From NCBI RefSeq assembly GCF_030268685.1, contig NZ_BSRQ01000022.1:62001-126000 (forward strand): DNA of 64,000 bases, written 5' to 3'. This DNA comes from Microtetraspora sp. NBRC 13810. GTDB taxonomy: Bacteria > Actinomycetota > Actinomycetes > Streptosporangiales > Streptosporangiaceae. The notes below the pieces were generated by a model, which was not told the origin of the DNA, searched no databases, and was given only the letters and a program-made list of their open reading frames with translations. A program made the translations under genes and the position numbers. Positions 7,020 to 16,471 of the stretch are shown here, in pieces. The stretch's first letter is position 1; every line of letters starts with the position of its first letter.

Positions 7020-8738
7020 ATGGCGAGGTTGCTGTCAGTGAATGTCGGGATGCCGAAGGACGTGTCCTGGCAGGGGAAGACGGTGCACACCGGCGTGTGG
7101 AAGCACGCGGTCACCGGCCCGCGGATGGTCCGGCGGCTCAACATCGACGGCGACGGCCAGGGCGACCTTCGAGGTCACGGCGGCGAGCAGCGGGCCGTGC
7201 TCGTCTACCAGATCCAGTCCTACGACCACTGGCAGCGGCACTTCGGCCGGACCGACTTCGAGTACGGCCAGTTCGGCGAGAACTTCACCGTCGACGGCCT
7301 GCCCGACGACGAGGTGTGCATCGGCGACCGCTACCGGATCGGCGAGGCCGAGTTCGAGGTCACCCAGCCCCGCGTCACCTGTTACCGGGTCGGACTGCGC
7401 CTCGGCGAACCCGAGCTCCCCGCCCTCCTCGTCTCCCACCGTCGTCCCGGCTTCTATCTCCGCGTCCTCACCGAGGGCAGGGTGGCGGCGGGCGACGACA
7501 TCGTCAGAACGAGGACCGGCCCCGAGGCGCTCAGCGTCGCCGACATCGACGCGCTGCTGTACCTCCCAGGCCACGACCCGGACAAGCTGCGCAAAGCCCT
7601 CGCCATCCCCGCCCTGAGCCCGGGATGGCGGCAGTCCTTCCGGGAGATGGCCGACGCCGCCGGCCGTACGGCCGCGCCCAGTCCGGAGGGCTGGCCCGGC
7701 TTCCGGCCGGTGCGGGTGACCCGGGTCGTCCGGGAGACCCCCTCGGTGCTGTCCGTCCACCTCGAAGCCGCCGACGGGAGCGCGCTGCCCGCCGCCCTGC
7801 CGGGCCAGTACCTGACCCTCCGGGTCGCCGGAGCGGGCGACCCTCCCCCGGTGCGGAGCTACTCCCTGTCCTCGCCGCCCGGCGCCGCCGCCTACCGCCT
7901 GAGCGTGAAACGCGAAGAAGCCGGACTCGTCAGCCGCTACCTGCACGCCACCCTGAAGGCCGGCTCCCGGCTGGAGGCCGCCGCTCCCCGGGGGGACTTC
8001 GTGCTCACTCCGGGCGCCGGCCCGGTGCTCCTCCTGTCGGCGGGCATCGGCGTCACCCCGGTCATGGCCATGCTGCACCGGCTCGCCGCCGAACGCACCG
8101 CACGGCCCGTCTGGTGGATCCACGTCGCGCGCAGCGGAAAGGAACACCCCTTCGCCCGCGAGGCGCACACCCTCCTGACCTCACTCCCCCACGCGCACGA
8201 GCACGTCTTCTACACGGCAGACACCGGGGACGCGGGCCACGGGGTCCACCACGGCCGGCCGACCGCCGAGGCGCTGGCCGCACTCGGCCTCCCCGCCGAC
8301 GCCACGACCTATCTGTGCGGACCCGCGTCCTTCATGGCCGCCATGCGCGAGGCCCTCGTGCGCGCCGGGCTCTCCGGCGAACGCGTCCACACCGAGTTGT
8401 TCGGCGCGCTCGGCCCGGTCAATCCGGGGGTCACCGGCCGCCCCGCCGTGCCGCCGCACCCGCCCGCCGGTGAGCCGGGCACCGGACCGCTGATCACCTT
8501 CGCCCGCAGCGGCCTGTCGGTCCGCTGGTCGCCCCGGCACGGCTCCGTGCTGGACCTCGCCGACGCCTGCGACGTGCCGACCCGCTGGTCCTGCCGCACC
8601 GGCGTCTGCCACACGTGCGTCACGCCGCTCCTCGCCGGAGACGTGGACTATTCCCCGGTCCCGCTCGAACCCGCCGGGTCCGGCGAGGTCCTGATCTGCT
8701 GCGCCCGACCGCGCGAGGACCTGGTGCTCGACCTCTGA
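7020..8738 (+). CDS. MOSC domain / FNR-type oxidoreductase / 2Fe-2S ferredoxin fusion
   Basis: 572 residues with three modules. Residues about 1-165 are a YiiM-type MOSC domain, with GDGQGDLRGHGGEQRAVL and the conserved cysteine in QPRVTCYRVG that binds molybdenum cofactor sulfur. About 220-450 is an FAD/NAD(P)H reductase of the phthalate-dioxygenase-reductase type (RSYSLSSPP for flavin, GIGVTPVMAML for nucleotide). The last 90 or so residues are a ferredoxin whose cluster cysteines are SCRTGVCHTC plus a later LICCARP. The family is linked to reduction of N-hydroxylated bases and amines. GAGGA precedes the ATG. It is transcribed alone, convergent with the ArsR gene. Confidence 0.9.
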   Translation: MARLLSVNVGMPKDVSWQGKTVHTGVWKHAVTGPRMVRRLNIDGDGQGDLRGHGGEQRAVLVYQIQSYDHWQRHFGRTDFEYGQFGENFTVDGLPDDEVCIGDRYRIGEAEFEVTQPRVTCYRVGLRLGEPELPALLVSHRRPGFYLRVLTEGRVAAGDDIVRTRTGPEALSVADIDALLYLPGHDPDKLRKALAIPALSPGWRQSFREMADAAGRTAAPSPEGWPGFRPVRVTRVVRETPSVLSVHLEAADGSALPAALPGQYLTLRVAGAGDPPPVRSYSLSSPPGAAAYRLSVKREEAGLVSRYLHATLKAGSRLEAAAPRGDFVLTPGAGPVLLLSAGIGVTPVMAMLHRLAAERTARPVWWIHVARSGKEHPFAREAHTLLTSLPHAHEHVFYTADTGDAGHGVHHGRPTAEALAALGLPADATTYLCGPASFMAAMREALVRAGLSGERVHTELFGALGPVNPGVTGRPAVPPHPPAGEPGTGPLITFARSGLSVRWSPRHGSVLDLADACDVPTRWSCRTGVCHTCVTPLLAGDVDYSPVPLEPAGSGEVLICCARPREDLVLDL

Positions 8739-8818
8739 CGCCGGAGGACGCCAGGCGTGCCGTCGTCATCGACAGCGGGCGAAGCCGGCCCGGCGTGGGG
8801 CGCCACCCGGCACGACGG

Positions 8819-9163
8819 CTAACCGGGTTCGCCTTCTGCGACGCGTTTGACGTGCGCCAGCCGCCGGTCCCAGTCGGCCGCGAGGGCGCCCATCCACCGG
8901 GCCGTCGCGTCCAGCGCCGCCGGCCGTACCGCGTATCGCACCTCGCGTCCGATCCGGTTGCCGGAGACCAGTCCGGCGGCGTCGAGGACGGCCAGGTGCT
9001 TGACCACCGCCTGCCGCGACACGGGGAGGCGCTCGGCGAGGGTGGTCGCGGTGGCCTCACCGTGGGCGGCGAGCAGATCGAGCAGCCGTCGTCGTGTCGG
9101 GTCGGCCAGCGCGACCAGCACGCTGTCGACCGCCTCGGCGTCGCCGCCGCGTTCGTCCGTCAC
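8819..9163 (-). CDS. ArsR-family transcription regulator
   Basis: 114-residue winged-helix repressor. LADPTRRRLLDLLAAHGEATATTLAERLPVSRQAVVKHLAVLDAAGLV is the helix-turn-helix core (about residues 20-70). No metal-binding CxC is seen, so it is likely one of the non-metal members often paired with START-domain or unknown target genes. The GTG at 9163 is chosen because the family likeness begins just after it; the frame is open to 9277. It follows the GNAT gene on the same strand. Confidence 0.85.
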   Translation of the reverse strand: MTDERGGDAEAVDSVLVALADPTRRRLLDLLAAHGEATATTLAERLPVSRQAVVKHLAVLDAAGLVSGNRIGREVRYAVRPAALDATARWMGALAADWDRRLAHVKRVAEGEPG

Positions 9164-9246
9164 GCGGATGATTATTCGGCGCGGGTCCGGAGCGCGTCGA
9201 ACTGTCGCCCGTCCGCTCCGGGGATCGCCGGCACCCGCGTCACCCC

Positions 9247-9864
9247 CTACGCCTGCCGGGGGCGCCACATCGGCCACAGGAGCGGGCTGTCCGCCGCGCT
9301 GACCGGTGCGCCGAGGTCATCGAATCCGTGCCGCAGGTAGAGGGCGCGGCTGCGGAGCGAACTCGCCTCCAGATACGCGGGGAGGCCGTCCGCGTCCGCG
9401 CGCGCCAGCCGGTGCCGCAACATCGCCGAGCCGAGCCCGGCGCCCCTCCCGCCGCGGAGCACCCCCATGCACGGGAGGTATAGGTGGGTCTCGTGAACGG
9501 GGTGCCGCTCCGCCAGCACCCGCCCCAGCGCCCGCAGCCGCGCGCCGCTCTCACCGAAGACCGGGTCCACGCCCTCCCCGGCCCCGTCCGGACGCTCCCC
9601 GTAGGGCGCCTGCCCGGCGGCCGGCGTCAGCCACACCGACGCGCCCTCCCGCCGGCCGGCCAGGTACGCCTCGCCGGCGGGATGGCTGAGCAGGGGACGG
9701 TAGAAGTGCCGCTGGAGACGGCCTCGTTCGCCCGGGTCGGGGAAGAGCCAGCAGATGACGGGATCGTCCATGAACGCCTCGGTGAGGACGTCCGCCACCG
9801 CCTGCCGCTCCGCGTCGGCTGCCTGCCGTACGGATGCGTACGGTGTATCTTCTGCCATGCGCAC
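9247..9864 (-). CDS. GNAT-family N-acetyltransferase
   Basis: 205 residues. The N-terminal DVLTEAFMDDPVICWLFPDPGERGR and the acetyl-CoA loop region GVLRGGRGAGLGSAMLRHRL followed by YLEASSLRSRALYLRHGF are typical of actinomycete GNAT proteins. The substrate is unknown. The ATG at 9864 or 9858 (second Met) may be used. It is divergent from the GntR-TetR hybrid gene, sharing an intergenic region of about 95 bases that holds GTATCC/GGATAC arms. Confidence 0.87.
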   Translation of the reverse strand: MRMAEDTPYASVRQAADAERQAVADVLTEAFMDDPVICWLFPDPGERGRLQRHFYRPLLSHPAGEAYLAGRREGASVWLTPAAGQAPYGERPDGAGEGVDPVFGESGARLRALGRVLAERHPVHETHLYLPCMGVLRGGRGAGLGSAMLRHRLARADADGLPAYLEASSLRSRALYLRHGFDDLGAPVSAADSPLLWPMWRPRQA

Positions 9865-9957
9865 ATGGTATCCAAGCGCCGTTCATTCACGGGATACGGC
9901 GCACTGAACTAGTACACTGCCGTGGGCAACGACCTCACCGGCGGATCGGGGGCTCCC

Positions 9958-10917
9958 ATGTCGTCGTCAGATCGGCGGCCGGATCCGCCGTATCAGCGGA
10001 TCGTCGCGGAGATCCGTGCCCGGATCCTGTCCGGCGAGCTGCGGCCCGGCGACCGGGTGCCGTCCATCCGGCAGATCGCCCAGCGGTGGGGCGTCGCGGT
10101 CGCGACCGCGACCAGGGCGGTGGCCACTCTCCGCGACGACGGGCTGGTCGAGTCGAGGGTCGGTTCCGGCACGGTGGTCAGCGCGCACCAGGCCGGGAAG
10201 CCGCCGGTCGGCCCGGCCCCCGCGCCGCGGGCCCGCCGGGCGGACGTCCCCAGGCGGGCGCTGAGCCGCGGGCGGGTTCTCCGCACCGCCATCGCGATCG
10301 CGGATGTCGAGGGGCTCGACGCCGTGTCCATGCGGCGGCTCGCGGCCGAGCTCGGCGTCGGGCCGATGTCGCTGTACCGGCACGTGGCGAACAAGGACGA
10401 GCTCGTGACGCAGATGGTCGACGAAGCCTTCGGCGAACCCGACCTGCCCGTCCCGGGGCCGGAGGGGTGGCGGGCCAAGCTCGAACTGATCTCCCGCGAG
10501 CAGTGGGAGCTGTGCCGGAGGCACCTGTGGCTGCCCAGGGCCATCTCCTTCACCCGCCCGTTGCTCGCGCCCAACATGGTGGCGCACACCGAGTGGACCC
10601 TGCGCGCGCTCGACGGGCTCGGACTGCCCATGACGACCCGGCTCAGGGAGGCGCTGACGCTGCACGCGCTGGTCGCCACCGTCGCCCTGTCCATGGCGGA
10701 CGAGGCCGAGGCGGAGCAGGAGACCGGCGTGACGCTCGACCGGTGGTGGCTGGCCCGGCGCAGGCACGCCGGCGAACTCCTCGACGGCGAGCGGTTCCCG
10801 CTGCTGGCCACGGTTCCCGAGGAGACGGTGTCGGACCTGGACGGACTGTTCGAGTACGGCCTCGCCCGCCATCTGGACGGTTTCGCCGCCCTGCTGGCAG
10901 GCCAGTCCGGCCCATGA
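9958..10917 (+). CDS. Hybrid GntR-TetR transcription regulator
   Basis: 319 residues with two DNA-binding modules. Residues about 8-75 are a GntR winged helix (YQRIVAEIRARILSGELRPGDRVPSIRQIAQRWGV). About 98-150 is a TetR helix-turn-helix (LRTAIAIADVEGLDAVSMRRLAAELGVGPMSLYRHVANKDEL), followed by a TetR C-terminal ligand/dimer domain. The ATG at 9958 has GGATCGGGGG upstream; an in-frame GTG at 9922 sits just after TACACT and could be a leaderless start. It is divergent from the GNAT gene, a likely target. Two different DNA-binding heads on one ligand domain occur in actinomycetes but are uncommon elsewhere. Confidence 0.9.
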   Translation: MSSSDRRPDPPYQRIVAEIRARILSGELRPGDRVPSIRQIAQRWGVAVATATRAVATLRDDGLVESRVGSGTVVSAHQAGKPPVGPAPAPRARRADVPRRALSRGRVLRTAIAIADVEGLDAVSMRRLAAELGVGPMSLYRHVANKDELVTQMVDEAFGEPDLPVPGPEGWRAKLELISREQWELCRRHLWLPRAISFTRPLLAPNMVAHTEWTLRALDGLGLPMTTRLREALTLHALVATVALSMADEAEAEQETGVTLDRWWLARRRHAGELLDGERFPLLATVPEETVSDLDGLFEYGLARHLDGFAALLAGQSGP

Positions 10918-10963
10918 GGGCGGACGCGGCCCGCGGGGAGGTCCCGCGGGCCGCGCAGAGGGC

Positions 10964-11332
10964 TCAGACCCCGGCCGGGACCTTGTCCAGGAAGCCGTGG
11001 ACCCTGCCGATGCGGCCGTCCTCGGCGAGCACCGCGACGTCGAAGCCGACCACGAGCGCCTCACCGCCGGCCGGGCCGAGTCCCCAGGTGAAACGGGCGA
11101 TGTCGTGGTGGGCGTCCACCGGCCCCGCCAGAGTGAAGACGAAGCCGGGGAACTGGCCCTGCACCGCCGCGATCGTGGCGTCGATCGCGTCCCGGCCCTC
11201 GGCGACCGCCATCGGATCGGTGTACACACCGCCCTCGGCCCAGATCTCCTCGATCGCCGCCCGGCGGGCGACCGGGTCGGTCTCGTTCCAGGTGGCGAGG
11301 TAGGAAGCGACAAGCTGGTCCATGCTGTTCAC
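10964..11332 (-). CDS. SnoaL-like / NTF2-fold protein (copy 1)
   Basis: 122-residue NTF2-fold protein (SnoaL-like). ATWNETDPVARRAAIEEIWAEGGVYTDPM and FDVAVLAEDGRIGRVHGFLDKVP are typical. The substrate is unknown; the fold hosts small-molecule cyclases and isomerases. The GTG at 11332 is chosen for the GGAGGAAC ribosome site just upstream. It is divergent from the LAL regulator gene and has a near-identical paralogue at 26957-27325, sharing promoter DNA as well. Confidence 0.88.
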   Translation of the reverse strand: MNSMDQLVASYLATWNETDPVARRAAIEEIWAEGGVYTDPMAVAEGRDAIDATIAAVQGQFPGFVFTLAGPVDAHHDIARFTWGLGPAGGEALVVGFDVAVLAEDGRIGRVHGFLDKVPAGV

Positions 11333-11456
11333 AGGAAGTTCCTCCGTGTCGTGTTCTTGCTGGTCACGAAGGTACGCGGATCCGCAGGAGGGGGAATCCG
11401 TCATGCTTAGGCAATCCGGTTGGCGATGATCGGCGCCCGATAGGTACCGTTCGTGC
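11333..11456. promoter_or_regulatory. Divergent promoter between SnoaL copy 1 and the LAL regulator, duplicated at 27326-27450
   Basis: The 124 bases between the two starts align almost end to end with 27326-27450: the shared blocks include TCCTCCGTGTCGTGTTC, TGGTCACGAAGGTACG and TTAGGCAAT. Conservation of non-coding DNA between two copies suggests a shared operator for the LAL regulator. Confidence 0.6.
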
Positions 11457-14126
11457 ATGCTGCACGGACGGGAAGCGGAGATATCGGTCATCGACGAACT
11501 CCTTGCCAAGGTCCGTTCCGGCGGCAGCGGCGCCCTGGTGGTGAGCGGGGAGCCGGGCATCGGCAAGACGGCGCTGCTCGATCACGCGGCGAAGAGCGCG
11601 GAGGGCGTCCAGGTCATCCGGCGGATCGGGATCAGGTCCGAGAGCGACCTGGCGTTCGCCGGGCTCCACCTCCTGCTGCGTCCGGTGCTGGACCGGATGG
11701 ACGCGCTGCCCGGTCCGCAGCGCCGCGCGCTGGAAGGGGCGTTCGGGCTGGCCCCGGCGGAGGGGGCGGACCGGCTGCTCGTCGGACTCGCCGTGCTCTC
11801 CCTCCTGGCGGAGGTGGCCGAGGACGGCCCGGTGCTGTGCCTCATCGACGACGCGCACTGGCTGGACCGTTCCTCGCGCGAGGCGCTGGTCTTCGCCGCC
11901 CGGCGGCTGGACAGCGAAGGCGTCGCGCTGATCATGGCCACCCGCGAGGACCACCTGCCCGGCCTGCCGGAGCTCAGGTTGCGCGGCCTGAGCGCCGCGG
12001 CCTCGGCCGCCGTGCTCGACTCCGTACGGCCGGCGCCGGAACTCCGGTACCGCGTGCTGGCCGAGGCGCAGGGCAACCCGCTCGCGCTGATCGAACTGCC
12101 CGCCACGCTGCGGGGCGACGGTTACCGGCCCGGCGCCCTGCCCCTGAGCAGCCGCCTTCGGGCGGCGTTCCACGAACAGGTGGACCACCTGCCCGAGGCC
12201 ACCCGGACCCTGCTCCTGGTCGCCGCCGCGGGCGAGAACCTCGACGAGGTGCTGGCCGCCGGCGTCCGGTTCCACGCGGACGCGGCCGACCTGCTGCCCG
12301 CCGAGAAGGCCGGCCTGGTGTCGGTCGGCGAGCGGGCGCTGACCTTCCGCCACCCGCTGGTCCGCGAGGCCGTCTACCAGCACGCGCCGCTCAGCCTGCG
12401 CCTCGCCGTGCACCGCGCGTTCGCCGAGACCCTGTCCGGGGCGCACAACGCCGACCGGCGGGCGTGGCATCTCGCCACCGCGACCATCGGCCCCGACGAG
12501 GAGGTGGCCGCCGAACTGGAGCACACCGCCGTACGCGCCGCCGCCCGCCGCGGCCACGCCGCCGCGGCCACCGCCTACGAACGCGCCGCGGAGCTCTCCG
12601 GCGACGGCGACGCGCGGGCCAGGCGGCTCACCCTGGCCGCCGAGGCCGCCACGGAGGCGGGTGAGCTCGACCGGGCCAGGAAGCTCGCCGAGGACGCGGA
12701 GCGCCAGGTCACCGACCCGCTTCTACGCTCAAGGCTCGCCCACGTGCAGGCCACGGCGCACTTCTGGCGGGGCGCGTACACGGAGGCGCACCGGCTGATG
12801 GTCCTGGCCGCCGACCTCGCCCGCGAGGGCGCCCCGGACCAGGCGGCCCGCATGCTCGTCCAGGCGTTCCAGACCGCCTGGTACATCGGCGAACCCCAGC
12901 TGAGAGAACTCGCCGGACGCCTGGCCGCCGTGGCGCCCGGCACGCCGGTCGCCGCGCTCGCCCATCTGGAGTCCGGCGTGTTCGCCCGGCTGCTCGGCGA
13001 GGACGTGGCGGGGCTCCCCCCGCTCGACGAGGCCATGGCCGGGGCCAGGACGGCGCTGGCGGGCCAGACCCGGGAACTCGTCCTGGCCAGCGGCATTCCC
13101 CTCGTCGTCGGCGCGGACGCGCACACCCTGCGGGCGGCCACCCTGCTGGCGGCCGAGTGCCGCGCGGAGGGGAGCATCGGCGTCCTGCCGATGGTGCTGT
13201 TCTTCCTGGCCCAGGCCGAACTCCTGCACCTCGGACGCCACCACGACGCGACGGCGACCGCCGGCACGGCGCTGCGGATCGCCGAGGACACCGGCCAGCA
13301 CCAGTGGGTCATCCATCTGAAGAGCTTCCTCTGCTACCTCGCGGCACTCCAGGGCGACGAGGAGCGCTTCCGGCGGCTCAGCGCCGACGCGTTGTCCGGC
13401 GCCGCGGTGCCCATGCCCGGGGCCCTCTGGGTCGACTGGGCCCACGGGACGCTCGACCTGGGGGCGGGCCGGGTGGAGGCCGCCCTGACCCGGCTGGAGA
13501 CCCTCACCCGGGGGCCCGGCTGGTACCACATCTCGGCGATGCGCTGCGTGCCCGACCTGGTGGAAGCCGCCGTGCGCAGCGGTGAACCGGACCGCGCCCG
13601 GCCGGCCTTCGCCCGGTACGACCGGTGGGCGCGGCAGCCCTACACGAGGGCCCTCGCGGAACGCTGCCGGGCGCTGCTGTGCCCCGGAGCCGAGGCCGAG
13701 GAGCACTATCTGGCCGCCCTGAAGGTCGGCGGCCAGCCCTTCCAGCACGCCCGCACCTCCCTGCTGTACGGGGAGTGGCTGCGCCGCTCCCGGCGCAGAG
13801 GGGCCGCCGTCGCGCATCTGCAGGCCGCGCTGGAGACGTTCGAACGGCTGGAGGCGGCCCCCTGGGCGGAGCGCGCCCGCGGCGAGCTGGAGGCGACCGG
13901 CGCGAAGGCGCCGCACGCGGCGGCCCGCGGGATCCTGCCCGAGCTCACCCCGCAGGAGCTGCAGATCGTCCGGCTGGCCGGGCAGGGCCTGTCGAACAAG
14001 GACATCGCCGCGCAGTTGTTCCTCAGCCCCCGCACCATCGGCTACCACCTCTACAAGGCCTACCCCAAGCTCGGCGTCACCTCCCGCGGCGAACTCGCCG
14101 CACTCGACCTGACCGATCCGGCCTGA
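11457..14126 (+). CDS. LAL-family LuxR transcription regulator (large ATP-binding)
   Basis: 889 residues. The Walker A loop GEPGIGKT is at 31-38 and Walker B VLCLIDDAHWLD at 126-137; a long TPR-like helical region follows, then a LuxR helix-turn-helix at 830-884 (LTPQELQIVRLAGQGLSNKDIAAQLFLSPRTIGYHL). Such regulators usually activate neighbouring pathway genes on binding ATP and an inducer. The divergent SnoaL gene is the obvious candidate target. The first dozen codons are also found as a decayed remnant next to the second SnoaL copy at 27451. Confidence 0.93.
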   Translation: MLHGREAEISVIDELLAKVRSGGSGALVVSGEPGIGKTALLDHAAKSAEGVQVIRRIGIRSESDLAFAGLHLLLRPVLDRMDALPGPQRRALEGAFGLAPAEGADRLLVGLAVLSLLAEVAEDGPVLCLIDDAHWLDRSSREALVFAARRLDSEGVALIMATREDHLPGLPELRLRGLSAAASAAVLDSVRPAPELRYRVLAEAQGNPLALIELPATLRGDGYRPGALPLSSRLRAAFHEQVDHLPEATRTLLLVAAAGENLDEVLAAGVRFHADAADLLPAEKAGLVSVGERALTFRHPLVREAVYQHAPLSLRLAVHRAFAETLSGAHNADRRAWHLATATIGPDEEVAAELEHTAVRAAARRGHAAAATAYERAAELSGDGDARARRLTLAAEAATEAGELDRARKLAEDAERQVTDPLLRSRLAHVQATAHFWRGAYTEAHRLMVLAADLAREGAPDQAARMLVQAFQTAWYIGEPQLRELAGRLAAVAPGTPVAALAHLESGVFARLLGEDVAGLPPLDEAMAGARTALAGQTRELVLASGIPLVVGADAHTLRAATLLAAECRAEGSIGVLPMVLFFLAQAELLHLGRHHDATATAGTALRIAEDTGQHQWVIHLKSFLCYLAALQGDEERFRRLSADALSGAAVPMPGALWVDWAHGTLDLGAGRVEAALTRLETLTRGPGWYHISAMRCVPDLVEAAVRSGEPDRARPAFARYDRWARQPYTRALAERCRALLCPGAEAEEHYLAALKVGGQPFQHARTSLLYGEWLRRSRRRGAAVAHLQAALETFERLEAAPWAERARGELEATGAKAPHAAARGILPELTPQELQIVRLAGQGLSNKDIAAQLFLSPRTIGYHLYKAYPKLGVTSRGELAALDLTDPA

Positions 14127-14222
14127 CCTCCGCGCTCCGGCTCGCGGAAGCCGTTCACCGGCGCGCCTTCACCCTCGACCTGTCCGGCCGCGGCCGAAGA
14201 CTGGCCGAAGACTGCCTGTCCT

Positions 14223-14236
14223 GCCTCGGCCGAGGC
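14223..14236. terminator. GC palindrome between convergent genes
   Basis: GCCTCGGCCGAGGC is a perfect 14-base palindrome in the 123-base gap between the LAL gene and the convergent epimerase gene. The gap also has imperfect repeats of GGCCGAAGACTG. It may act as a weak bidirectional terminator; there is no T-run. Confidence 0.3.
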
Positions 14237-14249
14237 TGCCTGTCCGGCG

Positions 14250-15236
14250 TCAGCCGAGGGCGGCGAGCAGGTCGCGCTCGCGCTGGGCGCTGAGGCCCGC
14301 GCGTCGTTCCCGGTCCAGCCCCTGCTCGCGTTCCCAGGCCAGCGTGTCCGCCAGCAGCTCCGCCCGGGGCCGGTGCCGGAGCCCGGCGGCGCGCGCCGCG
14401 GCGCCGGTCCGGGCCGACCAGCCTTCCCAGCCCGGCTCGACCAGCCACATCGGCAGCGACTCCGGCCCCATGTACTCGGCGACACCGTTCGCGAGCAGCC
14501 AGGCCGAGTCGGCGGTGACCAGCGGGCCGGTGTGCCCGCCGGCGGCGCGGGACAGCTCGATCCACTCGCCGAACGGGACAACCGGACCGACAGCGTCGTA
14601 CGTGCCGACGGTCCCCTTCTCCGCGGCGTCGAGCAGCCAGGCGGCGAGGTCCCGTACGTCCACCACCTGGGTCGGCATGGCGGGTGTGCCGGGTACCAGC
14701 ATCGGCCCGTGCGGATCGCGGGCGGCACGGGCCACCCAGTAGCCGGACCGTCCGCTGTGATCGCCCGGGCCGCCGATGAGGCCGGCGCGTGCGATGAGGA
14801 GGCGGTCGCCCACGACGTCCGCCGACGCCTGCTCGCAGGCGACCTTCGCCTCGCCGTACAGCGCGCGGTCGACCTCGCTGCGGCCGGTCGGGGCGAGGAT
14901 GGGCGTGGACTCGTCCGCGCCCGGCGTGGCGTGGGAGGCGTAGGCGTTGAGGGAGGAGACGTAGACCCAGTGCCCGGCCCTGCCGCCCAGGGCGTCGAGC
15001 GCCCCCCGTACGAAGCCCGGCTGCCAGGACACCTCCATGACCGCGTCCCACGCGCGGCCGAGCAGGGGGTCGTACGCCGAGGGGTCTCGCCGGTCGGCGG
15101 CCACCAGCATCGCCCCGGCCGCGGCTTCTCCGCTTTCGCCGCGAGCCAGGCACGTCACCCGATGACCGCGCTCGATCGCCTGCCGCGACAGCTCGCGGCC
15201 CACCCATGCCGTACCGCCCAGAACCAGGATCTCCAT
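14250..15236 (-). CDS. NAD-dependent epimerase/dehydratase family protein
   Basis: 328-residue extended short-chain dehydrogenase. The Rossmann motif GGTAWVG lies at the N-terminus ([17 protein letters not shown]) and [10 protein letters not shown] with a downstream YGEAKVACE gives the Ser/Tyr/Lys catalytic set. The substrate is unknown; isoflavone-reductase and epimerase-like members both look like this. The ATG at 15236 has GGGTGACGGG upstream; the frame is open to 15287, but the extra residues have no likeness. Confidence 0.87.
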   Translation of the reverse strand: MEILVLGGTAWVGRELSRQAIERGHRVTCLARGESGEAAAGAMLVAADRRDPSAYDPLLGRAWDAVMEVSWQPGFVRGALDALGGRAGHWVYVSSLNAYASHATPGADESTPILAPTGRSEVDRALYGEAKVACEQASADVVGDRLLIARAGLIGGPGDHSGRSGYWVARAARDPHGPMLVPGTPAMPTQVVDVRDLAAWLLDAAEKGTVGTYDAVGPVVPFGEWIELSRAAGGHTGPLVTADSAWLLANGVAEYMGPESLPMWLVEPGWEGWSARTGAAARAAGLRHRPRAELLADTLAWEREQGLDRERRAGLSAQRERDLLAALG

Positions 15237-15363
15237 CCCGTCACCCAAGCACCGCGAACCACCGGCCTCCCAGGCGGGTTCACTCACAGCGGACCCGGTT
15301 CGCTGACAGCGGACCCCGGGATCCCGCCCGGCCGAGCCCCGCAGCGGCCCGGCGCCGGGAGAC

Positions 15364-16452
15364 TCAGGCGACGGGCTGGAAGCGGATGTCGTGGCGGTCG
15401 GCGCCGGCGGCCGCGAAGCGCAGCAGGCGGAGGCCCTCCTCGGTCACGGCGGCCCGGTCCGGCCCGCCCAGGGGGTCGAAGAGCTTGACGACCAGCGTGG
15501 CCGTACCCGTCTTGTCGCGTTTGACGGCCCAGAGTCCGCGGACGAAGCCGTCCACGGTCAGCGCCGCCTCGACGATGGTGTGCCTGCGCCGTTCGTCGGA
15601 CACCACGCGGGTCCGGTCGGCGTGGGCGAGCACGACGTTGTCGAGTGCGGCCAGGAACCGGACCGGCGCGGGGACGTCCGGTCCAGGACGCGGCGCGTCG
15701 GGCAGGTCGAACAGCTCTCCTCCCGCCTCGTCGCGGAAGACGCGCAGCCGCGGCCGGAGCGGTTCGACCACCTCGCGCAGCCGGGTCATCCCGCTCCACG
15801 CCTGGACGTCCTTGACCGACGCCGGGCCGAACGCCGCGAGGTAGCGCAGGATCAGCTCCCGCGCCGAAGGTTCGCCGACCGGCGGCCGGTCCAGCCACCG
15901 GTCGGCGAGCACGAAGGGGGTCGTGCCGCGCCGGCCCCAGGTGCCGTCGGGCGGCGGATGCACGATCGGCAGCAGGCCCTGCGCCGACCTTGCCAGCGCG
16001 ACCGGATCGCGGCCCGGCCAGCGTTCGGCCAGCATCCTGCCGAGTTCGGGCCTGCTCACCGTGCCCCGGCCGAGGATCGCCCGCGTCGCGGCGGCCAGCT
16101 CGGCGAGGTCCAGCCCGGCGGTCGCCCCGCCGAAGGCGCCCCGCTGCCAGCGGGCCAGCATCGGCTGCAGCAGCGGTCGCATCCACAGGTAGTCGTCGGC
16201 GGTGACCAGGTGCTGGGTCCCCCGGTACAGCGTCGCCCGCACCACCTCGCGCCGGTGCAGCAGCCGGGTCAGGTCGTCGAGCCGGAAGGCGTCGACACGG
16301 TTCCACAACCCCACGTACGGCGGGTCGGGGTCCTGTGCCTGCAGACCGGCCAGATGCTCGATCACCTGGAGAGGGGAGGCGTCCGTCCGGCGCAGCAGGA
16401 GTTGCCGCGCCAGCGTCGCCCGGTTGAGGTCGCGGCGGTTCAGGGTTTCCAC
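15364..16452 (-). CDS. Winged-helix DNA-binding protein, AlkZ/YcaQ-like (HTH_42)
   Basis: 362 residues of the HTH_42 family. The N-terminal [35 protein letters not shown] carries a Q-x-Q motif (Gln38, Gln40) at the place of the catalytic glutamine motif of AlkZ-type DNA glycosylases, which unhook interstrand crosslinks. Many family members are unproven. It lies upstream of the epimerase on the same strand. It could protect against a self-made or environmental alkylator, but no biosynthetic cluster is visible here. Confidence 0.8.
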   Translation of the reverse strand: METLNRRDLNRATLARQLLLRRTDASPLQVIEHLAGLQAQDPDPPYVGLWNRVDAFRLDDLTRLLHRREVVRATLYRGTQHLVTADDYLWMRPLLQPMLARWQRGAFGGATAGLDLAELAAATRAILGRGTVSRPELGRMLAERWPGRDPVALARSAQGLLPIVHPPPDGTWGRRGTTPFVLADRWLDRPPVGEPSARELILRYLAAFGPASVKDVQAWSGMTRLREVVEPLRPRLRVFRDEAGGELFDLPDAPRPGPDVPAPVRFLAALDNVVLAHADRTRVVSDERRRHTIVEAALTVDGFVRGLWAVKRDKTGTATLVVKLFDPLGGPDRAAVTEEGLRLLRFAAAGADRHDIRFQPVA

Positions 16453-16471
16453 GGGTGCGGGGTGTTCCTCT

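Noticed and set aside
10964-14126. Polyketide biosynthetic cluster suggested by SnoaL plus LAL regulator
   Set aside because: No ketosynthase, acyl carrier protein or other synthase gene lies in the window; SnoaL-like folds are widespread.
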